Assembly (NCBI GenBank): GCA_027625915.1
Contig: JANTQA010000070.1
Coordinates: 8,933,001 to 8,997,000 of the forward strand
Source of the DNA: Anaeramoeba flamelloides
Taxonomy: Eukaryota > Metamonada > Anaeramoebidae
DNA length: 64,000 bases
Direction: 5' to 3'
In this document: positions 1-9,843 of the stretch, piece after piece
Position numbering within the stretch: position 1 is the first letter of the stretch
Layout: each line of letters starts with the position of its first letter
Made by a program: the position numbers and the translations under genes
The notes under the pieces: model-generated
Told to the model about the DNA's origin: nothing
What the model saw: only the letters and a program-made list of their open reading frames with translations
The model's database searches: none

Positions 1-1072
1 TTTTTATGATAGGAATATTAAAGATAAGGGATATACATCAAATTGAAGAAAAACCACTTGTTATTTTATGCTATAAATTTTTTTTGAAGATTTTCTCTTA
101 TTTTTTTTTTTTTTTTCTATAGACGAGTAATCGAGATTTTTCTTATCATTTTTCAGATTTTTTATGTGAATTTAATTATTGAAATATTCTCTAATAGGAG
201 CAAAAAGTATTGTATATTAAGAAATCAGATTTTTTATAATTGTGTTGTGGTTTGGAATTACTATGTACTATTTCGTTATGTACATAAGTTTGAAAGATAT
301 TAATATTATTTTTTAACATCAATTCCTAATATAAATCTTTATAATCCCTTTTAGGTTGTTAAATTTTAAATTCTAGGTTACATACTGGATAGGTATACCA
401 GAAGTTTTTTCATTACAGATATAAACCGATCCTGTACATTTTTCAAATGATAAAACTTGGTTGATTCATTACTCTTACAACCAAATGATATAAAAAATCA
501 AATTTTAGTTTAATTATTTTTTCTTTGGCTAGGATTTAGTTTTTTTTTTCTCAGAAAAAAAAAAAAAAATTGATATTAAAAATGAGAAATTATAGTAAAA
601 AATAATGAGAATTTTGAGAAATAATTCGGAAAAAAAAAAAATTTAAGGAAAAGAATATAACAGGTTTTTGATATGTTCGAAATTCATGTTTAATTTTTTT
701 CCCCTTTCCATTTACATAATATCTAACTAAATAACTCACAAAATAAAATAAATGAATTATGCAAAGGTTATTACACTTACTTACCAATTACTCTAGAGTT
801 TTGGGTGAAAGTATAAATATATTTAAAAATAAAGTTTAGTAATAATTTCATAAGTGATAAAAAAAGATAAATGATTTAACCTGAATTTTCCAATATTTCA
901 CAATATTTCTATGATCAAGAATTTTTTTTGATACAAAACCCTCTAAAATTCTAAAATTATGAATTTTTTAACTTTCAATTAATTTATTATTTTTTCAAAG
1001 ATTTTTTAGTATTAATATATAGTATTACCATAATTTCTGATCTAAAAATTATGCCATCTCATAAATCATACT
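1..1072. other. gene-free AT-rich stretch
   Basis: No open frame longer than about 65 codons, no splice-bounded exon and no recognisable repeat end was seen on either strand. The stretch is homopolymer-rich intergenic DNA. Confidence 0.6.
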
Positions 1073-1971
1073 AAACTAAAATTCAAAATTTTCCACACAG
1101 CTAAAATGTTGTAAAGAATCACAATAATACAGCAGTTTCAAACTTGGTGTGCAAGATTTAACTTTACTTTAAATTTCAATTTTCATTAAACTTTCTTTGA
1201 ACTTAAAGACCCATTAAAACTAAATTAAGATTTTAACACCAAAACTCAAGAATGCATGGAATGGTAATCTTCGTAAACAACTTATCACTTTTTCTTTTAA
1301 ACTTTTTTGAAATTATTGAAAAAAAAAATGATTTTGTAATGGGATATTGGATATTAAGGACAATACAAGAATATTTGAGTCCAAAATAACAATATTTCAT
1401 TTCAATTGAAAGGGGTTTAAAGAAAGTTTAATGAAAATTTAAATTTTAAGTAAAGTTAAATCGTGTACACCAAGTTTGAAATGGCTGTACAATTTCATTC
1501 AACTTTGAAATAATTTTGATTATTGAAAAATATGAAAATCATTTTTTCATCTTCTAGTTTTTTGTTTTCATTTCATTTTTTACAACGATGTAACTTGAAT
1601 CGTTTGATAAAAAATTTTTTCAACAATTTGGTATTATATTATAGTTGATTTGTTCCAAATAGAAGAACTCAAATGTAATGAATTGGTACTATCTAACCAT
1701 TTGATTGATCAATATTCCTAATAGAATTTAAACAAATTTACTAATGTATTTTTTAGTTTTGCTCTCTCCAAAATTTTTAACACACCCTTGATTAATGTCT
1801 ATTGATAATTATTTATTTTTTGTTTGATGAGCATTGTAATTTATAAACAAGTGTTAAAAATACAATTAGCAAATTGTTCTAATTTGGTATTTCTTCTTGA
1901 ATTGATTAAATCGGTTTTTTTTTTTCACAAATTGAATTTTGTGTGCGTTAAAAATTTTGAATTGGGGTTTA
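1073..1971 (+). mobile_element. TATAAAC-family DNA element, copy 1, interrupted
   Basis: A short non-autonomous DNA element. Its left end begins AAACTAAAATTCAAAATTTT and its right end is the imperfect inverted counterpart, reading AATTTTGAATTGGGGTTT on the plus strand. The body is shared with copies at 8709-9241, 12965-13512, 27086-27627 and 35081-35609, including the motif AACCATTTGATTGATCAATA. It encodes no protein. This copy is longer than its relatives (about 900 against 540 bp) because another element (1130-1487) landed in it. Confidence 0.75.
1130..1487. mobile_element. MITE with about 70-bp inverted ends and TA duplication
   Basis: The ends CAGCAGTTTCAAACTTGG and CCAAGTTTGAAATGGCTG are inverted copies, and the match runs inward for about 70 bp with few differences. 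TA lies on both sides (1128-1129 and 1488-1489). The related host elements at 13016-13030 and, inverted, near 27570 read straight through ATAATACAATTTC, which is the empty site. TA duplication and CAGC-type ends fit the Tc1/mariner group. No transposase frame is inside, so this is a non-autonomous derivative. Confidence 0.85.
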
Positions 1972-3057
1972 TTTTTTACTTTTTTGATTTTGACCGTGGA
2001 TTTAATTTCAGAAATTGAAGTTTAGAACAACAGGATTGTAATTAACTTGTATTCAATAATTAAAAAAAAAAAATTATTTTTTATTTATCTAGTCACTTGT
2101 TGTGGATTTACTCCATATACAAGAGGTGGCTCGTCACAAAAAATGGTATTGTGTAATTAAAGGTTTTTTTGAAAAAATCAAAAAACACAAAAAAAAAAAA
2201 AATTCAGAGGATCTTGAAGATAGAAATAGAAATAACCAAAAAAAAAAAAATTATTAAAAGTTTCTTCAATTTAATACCCATCTAAATAACAAAAAAAAAA
2301 ACATTAAATGAGTTCCAATGAAAAAAAAAATGCCAAACGAAAAAAAGAATTCATAGGATTTATATAACAAAAAATTCAAAAAATAGAGTAAGGTCCGAAA
2401 TAAGAAAAATTTTAATTAACATAAAAAAATCAAAGTTTCTCAATAGAAAAAAAAATCAATTTTTTGCTTATTTCAGATTTTTGAGATGCCTAAATTTCTT
2501 CAATTAAAAACAAATTGTTTTCTTTCATTACAACATCGATTTATTTCAATTAAATCTAATTTTTTGATTATTTTACAATCCTTGGGTGTTTGAAAAAGTC
2601 CACATTTTGTATAATCTTTTAACCATTAATAAATCATTTGAAAAGGGAAAATGGTAAAAAAATCTAATAGATCTTAATAAGTACCAAAGATAGCAAGTTT
2701 TGGTAACTAACCCGTTGAATTCTAAATAAATACCCCCAAAATTTTAAATTCACAATTGAGTTTCGATCTTTAAAGTGCCTTTTCAAAAAATAACCTAATT
2801 ATTCATTTTTGTATTTTAAAAATCTATCCAACTCTTTATGAAGATTTCTTTTTAATGGCTTTTGTTGCTCTTAAAATAGCTTAAAACAGTTTTTCCAATT
2901 GCAAACAATTTTTTTTTTTGGCATAATTAATTGACTCTTAACAGTTAAGATCCCTGAGACTGAAAATTAGATTATCTTGGATTTGCTGTTAAGGCTTATT
3001 ATTTTGCTTCTTAGTGGATCAATTTTTAACTCCACATTAACTTTAAAAATGGTTTCA
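1972..3057. other. gene-free AT-rich stretch
   Basis: Only short, low-complexity frames occur here, with many A and T runs of 9-14. No repeat end or coding exon could be supported. Confidence 0.55.
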
Positions 3058-3736
3058 GGGTAAAGTCATTACGGTGAAATTTTTTATTCTGAAATGGAAA
3101 AAACAACTTTTTAGTAATTTTATTGAGGACCTAACACCAATCAAAAACCAACCAAGCTATGATGTACAATCGATCTCCAAAAATCAACAACTTAAGATGA
3201 GGACATTTTTAGAAAAAAGTGCCCAAGAGCGACACTCAAATTCCAATTAGAATGGTTGTCAATTACAATTTTGAAAACAACTATGTCAGTTTTGAAGTGT
3301 CGCTCTTTTGCGCTTTTTGAGATCTTGGTGATTTTTTTTTTCTTTTTTTTCATTTTTCAAATGAGTTATTTATATTGAAAGACTATTACCTAATCCTTAC
3401 TTGGTTGAATTTAGAGGGTTTTAAAATAACCACAAATCAGACTAAATCGAATAAAATTGATTGCGAAATACAAGAAATCAATTTGTTTTAAATTAAAGAA
3501 ATTTAACCTCTTTTGAAAAAGAAAATGAGTAAAGATGAATTTTTTTTTAAAATTTTGATTTTTTGAAATTGAGAACTCTTTTTCTTCGTTTAATTATTTG
3601 TCAAAGAGATCCTATGGAATTATTTTTTAAGTTATTTGAATTTTGTCAACCAAAAGAAGGCCTATTTCACAATACCCTTTTTGGTCTCAGGTCACCCCTT
3701 GAGTATGGTGCCTTTTCACGGTAAATGACTAGACCC
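3058..3736. mobile_element. TTAA-type MITE, copy 1
   Basis: The left end GGGTAAAGTCATTACGGTGA and the right end TCACGGTAAATGACTAGACCC are imperfect inverted copies. About 680 bp align at high identity with 53486-54181, including the shared segment GAGGACCTAACACCAATCAA and a shared TTGAAGTGTCGCTCTT. TTAA follows the right end; the left flank is TTCA, probably a decayed TTAA. The family is piggyBac-like by its target site. It has no transposase gene. Confidence 0.8.
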
Positions 3737-4929
3737 TTAATAGCTATTAAAAAATGAATTAATTTTTGGCAATATTTAGGTTAGGGTTAGAAAAATATAT
3801 TGGTGTGTACTTGTTAATCGAACTTTGATTTTTGAGTTGTTGATCGAAATTTTTATTTCCCTTTTACTGTATTCGGTAAAAAAATGATTAAAACTCTAAT
3901 TAAACCTAAATAAAAAATTCAACCGAAGAATCGCAAAATATGTATAACTTCCCCTACACCTCTATTAAACGTTCATCTCCTGTATTCAGATTTTGGAAAA
4001 AAAAAATCATAAGGCCAAAAATTGATTTTTAGAACCATTAATAAAAACCCTTGGAGACCAAGACTGATCAGCAAAAAGCAAATTAACAAGTCGTCCCACT
4101 CTATCACAATATAATCTTTTTTAAAAGTTCAGGGATTATAAACCTTAATTTAAATTCCAGTGTACTTTTCTTCCCACGATTTTTGACTTTTCAAATCAAA
4201 GTGTTCAAAATTAATTTATTTTTACTAGATTTTTCTGTTTTAAATTATTGTCAACTTCTTGGTCTTTGGTAGGAAAGTACTGTTTTTTGAGAAAAAAACT
4301 GTCAAAAAATAATCAAAATAAATAAAATTTGACAAGTTATTTGCAAATATTAATAAAAAAGATTTTCAAAAAGAAAAAGTATAAATCTGTAATGGTTAAG
4401 TTGATTTTCTATTTAACAAGACAACTTTATTATAGTTTCCTATCCTGAGAACTTTTTTCCACCTTCACTAAAAAACTGACTGTGAAGAAGAGAAATTTCT
4501 TATTTTTTTTCTAATTTCAACACGCGATTTTTCAACGAATACTAATAGGGTTTGTTTCTAACTCCCGTACCTTTTTAAAAAATCAATAGAACAACTTAAT
4601 TTTGCACAAAAAGAAAGGATTAACAATTTTTTTTGGAAAAAAATTTTTAACTTAAAAAAAAAAAGATTTCATCATAATTAGAATAAGGTTGTGTGACCAC
4701 CTTTTGATAAAATTGAAAGCAGAAAAACTTTTATAAAGTTTAAAGAATTTCAAATTTCAATTTTTGTGACTTTTCAAAAAGAAATATAAAAACAAGGTGT
4801 TATATATTTTCAATTAAAGAATTAATTTCAACTCAGGAGATTTTCAGATTGAAGCCATATTCATTTTCTTCAATTTCTCTTGACTTTTTTGTTTTTTAAT
4901 TATACTGCAAAACTGAAAAAAAAGAAAAA
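3737..4929. other. gene-free stretch upstream of the CxxC protein
   Basis: No exon or element ends were recognised. The last 100 bases should contain the promoter and 5' leader of the gene starting at 4930, but no promoter motif can be called with confidence in DNA this AT-rich. Confidence 0.5.
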
Positions 4930-6291
4930 ATGTATAAAAGATGCAAACAATGCCAAAAGAGAGGCTTTCGTTTTCTCAAAATCCTTCAAATTAAAACACA
5001 CTCACGATTCTTTTATCCAATAATTGAGTTGATTCCATTAAACGTTGAAATTCTATGTTACAAATGTGTTGATCAACTTTCCCGAATTTATCAGCAACAA
5101 CTGATCTTGTCTCAATATGTAACCTTTTCCTTTGATTTTTATTCTGTAAGTTCAAGTAGAATTAATCAACAGGAAGATTCGTCTTCTTCAGAGTCAGATT
5201 ACATGCCTGGAAATACGATCAAACCAAAAAAAAAAATCAAAAGAGGATCAATTACAAGAATTAAAAAAAAAAAACAAAGAAAAAAACATGAAAACGAAAG
5301 AGGTACCAAAAAGAAACAAAGAAAAAAAAAAAATGATCAAGATCAAGAAAAAAGAAATAGGATAAAGAAAAAGAGAAAGACAAGGAAAAGGACAAGAAAA
5401 TGGAAAGGAAAGGAGAAGGGGAAGGAGAAGGAGAAGAAGAATGAAAAAGAGAAAGAAAGGAATAAACTCAAAGATCAGAAGAAAAACAATACGAATAAAC
5501 TACCAATAATTCAAACTAAAAAAAAAAAAAAAAATAAATTGAAGGATAAAGAGTTAATATTGAAGACAGAAATAACAAAAAAAGAACTTTTGTTAAAAAA
5601 AAAAATACAAGATCCAAACCCGATTGAGACAGAACAAAATAATTTTTTTTTAGAAAACGAAACGTTAAAACAAGAATTCCAAATTCAGAAAATTGGGAAT
5701 TTAAATTTCACAGCTTCTAGCAATTTTGGAGAATATAACGAATCTCCGTCAAACAACTTTGCCTTAATAAATAATAACTCGTTTAACCAGATTTATCCTA
5801 ATCAATTTAATGAACAAGAACTAGATGTAAACCAATTTAAAGAACAAAAACAAACCCAAGAGCAAAGCCAATTACAATTCCTATTAAAAGAAAAAGAAAA
5901 AGAAAAAGAACAAGTACAAGATCAACAACAAGAACAAATACCCTTTTTTGAACAAATTAATTGGGGAGCGGATCAAAATTTTGATTTAGATTTTAGTATG
6001 AGTTTGGATAATAACCTCAATTTTGGACTTCAACCACAAACAGAATTTAGTGAACTGAATTTATTGAATACCAAGGGAGAAAATATGATCAAATTTTCAA
6101 ATTTAACACAAAACATTTTTTCAGAGCAAGACGAAAAAAAACAAATGAAAAAGCAGGATCAATTACAATTACAACCACAAGTATCACAATCAAAACCCGA
6201 ACAAAGACTTCAACAACCAAAAACAGTGCGGTTACGACAAATACGGCAGCAATTTCAACCTGAAAAACAAAGCCAAAACGGAAATTTTTAA
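4930..6291 (+). CDS. CxxC-CxxC, Lys/Glu-rich and Gln-rich protein, unknown function
   Basis: An uninterrupted 453-codon frame starting at an ATG preceded by an A-rich leader. Residues 5-8 (CKQC) and 43-46 (CYKC) form two CxxC pairs about 35 residues apart, in a hydrophobic N-terminal segment that could bind one zinc. The spacing is loosely like insect ZAD-type knuckles, but I would not claim homology. A Ser/Asp/Glu patch follows, then about 120 residues of alternating Lys, Arg and Glu (a predicted charged helix and probable nuclear localisation region). The C-terminal half is rich in Asn, Gln and Phe, as in many protist transcription regulators. The family is not recognised. A nuclear role is inference from composition only. 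Confidence 0.7.
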   Translation: MYKRCKQCQKRGFRFLKILQIKTHSRFFYPIIELIPLNVEILCYKCVDQLSRIYQQQLILSQYVTFSFDFYSVSSSRINQQEDSSSSESDYMPGNTIKPKKKIKRGSITRIKKKKQRKKHENERGTKKKQRKKKNDQDQEKRNRIKKKRKTRKRTRKWKGKEKGKEKEKKNEKEKERNKLKDQKKNNTNKLPIIQTKKKKKNKLKDKELILKTEITKKELLLKKKIQDPNPIETEQNNFFLENETLKQEFQIQKIGNLNFTASSNFGEYNESPSNNFALINNNSFNQIYPNQFNEQELDVNQFKEQKQTQEQSQLQFLLKEKEKEKEQVQDQQQEQIPFFEQINWGADQNFDLDFSMSLDNNLNFGLQPQTEFSELNLLNTKGENMIKFSNLTQNIFSEQDEKKQMKKQDQLQLQPQVSQSKPEQRLQQPKTVRLRQIRQQFQPEKQSQNGNF

Positions 6292-7603
6292 ATTAAAATC
6301 AACATTTACCAGCTATATTTGTAAAAAAAATAATTGACGACTGGGAATGGAAAATTCTTACAAGTGTTTTCCCCTTTCAAATAAATAAGTATTTGGTGTG
6401 CATTTGCTTGTCTTCTTTTATCATTCCCTTTCTTTTTTTAATTAAAACTCTCATTTCATATAATTTTCAAATCTTTACTACGATTCCCATTCATATTTTA
6501 ATTTTGATCAAGATCACCGCCGATATTTTTATCCATACCCTTATACTAATTTTTAATTGTTTTAACTATTCACTTATTAATAATATTTCACATTTAGTCT
6601 GTTTTTACAAGAAAACATATTTTTTTTTTTAAGGCGACTATAAAACACACTTGTAAATCCTTATTCAAAACTCTATATTTTCACTTTTTTTTCAGACGGT
6701 TTTATTAATATCTATATATATTCATATATCATTATATATCATCTTGGAAGAAAAAATTTTTAAAATCAAAATAACTGCTAATTATATATTATTTTATTGT
6801 TTTATAGTATTTATCCCAAAATAAATTTCTTTTTCTCATATTTTTTACCGACTTGTTAAGTTTTTTTTTTTTTTTTTTTTTGATTACAATTAAGTCAAAA
6901 TGAATAAAGCCATTTTAAGGGATTAGTGTCTACCAAGGAGAGGCCTAGGAACAAAGTATGTTATTATTGGACCTAACCACATTAGTGCTACATGGTTCAA
7001 ATGTCTCTAAAAAAACGATTAGTCAAGTAGTAATATTTGTTGATCTCATCAATTAAAAATGATCTATGTATAAGTAAAAAACTCAACAATTTCAAAATAA
7101 AATCTGCACTTCGAATAAATTTAAAGATTGAATTATCAATATTCAGACTACAAAGTTGTAAAATATCTTTATTAAATTTGTGGCTAAATGTATATTAATT
7201 GCTAAAAAATTCAATTTTTCTTTAAAAATTAAATAATTAACGAATAAATTGTTTTGGCAAATTATTTCTCAAATCATGCAAATATATTGATTCTACAAGT
7301 ATCTTTATCAAAAGCAAACAAAATTAATCAGTCTTTGGGCTTTTATGTTGATGATTATTGAGTTAATCTTTGAAATTCAAAAATTCTCATTATAGTTACT
7401 TTTGGAAGTTCTAAATCTCAATTATTAAATACCAGAATACTGTATTTTGGGTTTTTATTTTTAGATTTGGAAAAGGAATTAAAAAAAATTTTACCAAAAT
7501 GAAAATTTTTAATTGTGATCATTAGTAAAAAATCTAATAATTTATTGTGCAATAAGATTTAAGATTTTTTAGAGCTATTTGAGACATTGTGTACTAATAT
7601 CAT
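6292..7603. other. gene-free stretch with decayed repeats
   Basis: Contains a small Ile/Leu-rich frame (6393-6632) that is probably chance, a 21-T run near 6860, and the decayed repeat at 6913-7230. Near 7495-7550 is a fragment resembling the inside end of the MITE at 12286 (shared TTTTTAATTGTGAT). Confidence 0.5.
6913..7230 (+). repeat. decayed dispersed repeat, copy 1
   Basis: Aligns at roughly two-thirds identity with 42605-42870. The best-kept piece is AAAGTATGTTATTATTGGA here against AAAGTATGTTGTTATTGGA there, and both continue into an ATCAATATTCA segment. It encodes nothing. Class unknown. It begins TTAAGGGATTAG, similar to the ends of the TTAA element at 34048. Confidence 0.55.
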
Positions 7604-8110
7604 TTGCACCCAATTACAACATACTTTGATTATAGGGAAATCTATGGTGACGCTAATTCCTTACAAAGGGATCTTTTTATAAATAAGCAGCAAAGATATT
7701 TAAAATGGACGGGTTCAACTTCAATTTTAAAACTCAGAAATTCTACAAATTACCTTAACAGGTACTCTTATGATATGAATAAGAATAAATCAAAATTGTG
7801 TGAATTATGTAAAAAAATGAACAATTTAGATATTATTGAAGATTTAGACCATTTTCTATGGAACTGCTCAGCCTATGAAAATAAAAGCAAAATCTGGATA
7901 TCTTAATTAAAAAAATTAATAAATCGAATATATTAAATAATAATAATATTTCAAATATTATTATAAAATGGGTTTCAAACTGCTTATTATCCTTAGTGGG
8001 TAATAAACTTATTTTTGATTCTTTAATTAAATTCCTAAATAAAAATTTAGAAATGCGGGAAAATAAGAGGGGTTAATAACTCCTCCCTTAAATAATAATA
8101 AAAAAAAAAA
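7604..8110 (+). mobile_element. LINE 3' end: reverse-transcriptase C-terminus and tail
   Basis: The frame at 7604-7906 ends with a cysteine cluster, CELCKK followed about 20 residues later by DHFLWNC. This is the C-x2-C ... H-x4-C arrangement found at the C-terminus of many non-LTR retrotransposon ORF2 proteins. After the stop, a second frame continues the same protein style (CLLSLVGNKLIFDSLIK) to 8074, implying one frameshift. A short 3' UTR, GGTTAATAACTCCTCCCTTAA, and an A-rich AATAATAA tail follow. The second copy at 58270-58455 shares both the peptide and the 3' end. The copy is strongly 5'-truncated: no polymerase or endonuclease domain is present. Confidence 0.75.
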
Positions 8111-8708
8111 TGGATCTCTTTTTTTTTATAATTTAGTCAAGATTAAAATTTTTTAAAAGTTTTATGTTTTAATAAAGTGAAAAACCTTTTTTAAAAAGAG
8201 TGCTTTTCTTCACACTTCAACCTCTAAACCATTTTAAAAGTTGGCTCTTGAACTTTATAAAAACAGAAAACTTTTAAAAAGTTTGAATTCTGAAAAATTT
8301 TCACTTTTTTTTTGCTAGAATACCATATAAAATTTGTAAAAAACACCTCACTTTTTTAAAATAAAAAAAGTCATAAAAAGTTTTTCAATGGTCTTCACTT
8401 TTTTAAAACGACTGTATACTATTAAAATTTATTTTAATTTCAAAAAAATTTCTCAGATGATCAGGCATACAGAAAAAGTGGGGAATTTTAAAGTATATTT
8501 TCTTTCATATTCTCTTTGTAAGTTGCTTTATTGGATAATTAGTAAAATATAATTTAGAAAAAAATTATTATTAATTGAATCAGATAATTTGCATATATTT
8601 CAAAACATATTGATTTTGAATATTCCCAAAAAATGAAAAAAAAAAAAATAATTACACACCTTCTTCTGCTAAAACAAAGAAGGATAAAATGTATCCAATA
8701 TGGACAAT
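8111..8708. other. gene-free, hairpin-prone AT-rich stretch
   Basis: Several CACTTTTTTAAAA and TTTTAAAAAGTG segments of both orientations lie between 8180 and 8420 and resemble pieces at 25440-25840. No gene is supported; the frame at 8554-8742 looks like chance. Confidence 0.45.
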
Positions 8709-9241
8709 ATAAACACCATTCCAAACATCTGGATATACTCAAAATCGAAAATCGACAAAAAAAAAATTCAATTTTTTAGTATTTTTCCAAACCTAATATA
8801 AAACAACATTTAAGTAACCCAATATTAATGCTTTTATTTGTGAATAATTTTTATTCAAATAAAAGAAAAAAAAAATAAAAAATAAATAAAAGTCTTAGTC
8901 CAAAATAATGAAATGAGGGGAATAAAACAATTGTTATAAAATTAATATAAATTTCAGCAACAATTATTGATCGAACAAATGATTACAGACCATCAATTAA
9001 CCTTATGTGATTTTTCTATTTAACTAAACTTAACACTAACCACCTATCAATCATTCAATAAAAATTCCAGTTCTAACAAAACAGATATGATAATTCATTC
9101 AAAGCAATGAAAACAAAACAGAAAAGACAAAAAAAGAAATAATTTGTAAAATCAAAATTATTTACAAATTGAATGTTAAAGTGTAATATTGTTATTCTTT
9201 CAACAGTTTAAAATGTGTCCAAATTTTAGGAATTTAGTTTA
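8709..9241 (-). mobile_element. TATAAAC-family DNA element, copy 2 (inverted)
   Basis: The left end TATAAACACCATTCCAAACA and the right end TTTTAGGAATTTAGTTTA are inverted counterparts. The body matches the reverse complement of 35081-35609 best (shared AACAGTTTAAA and GTTGAAAGAAC-type ends). Non-coding and about 530 bp long. Confidence 0.7.
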
Positions 9242-9843
9242 CAAATGATCAAAAATATTTTTTCAGCAAAATAATACATTTATGGATTTTTCATTCTCAC
9301 TGTTTTATTTTTTAGATAATCAAACTCACTAAAGAAAAATTTTGATAATCAAAAAGAAAAAAATAATTTCCAATCCCTCACCCCCACCCCCCAAAGGCAA
9401 TGGACTAAGTATAGTCTAATAAATTAAAATGAAATTAAATAATCCAAACTGTGGGCATTAACCACAGGCTAAACTATTAAAAAAGAAACTGGAAGAATTT
9501 CTAATCGGGAAAAAAAGTTAATGAATATTCATATATTTTTTATTAAATATAGTTGAATAATTTTTGTTAATATTATTTAAAAATGAAATTAATAAACCAA
9601 TTAATAAAATAATTAAAAACTAGTTTTGGGTAAGAAAAAAAAAAATTAGTTGTTCTTCAACAAATAATTGTAAATTTTAAAAAGTAAAAAAAAAAAAAAA
9701 AAAAAATAATAAATAAAGAGAAAAGAAAAAAACAAAAAACAAATTTGGCTAGATTCGAAAAAAAAGAAAAGTAAAAAAAGAAAACAATCATTAATATGAA
9801 TGAAGCAAAAAGAAAGAATACTAATAGTAAGGGATTAATTGAT
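9242..9843. other. gene-free stretch 3' of the PACS gene
   Basis: Probably holds the 3' UTR and polyadenylation region of the minus-strand PACS gene (many AATAAA-like words on the minus strand), plus an A run of about 21 at 9688. No other structure. Confidence 0.45.
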
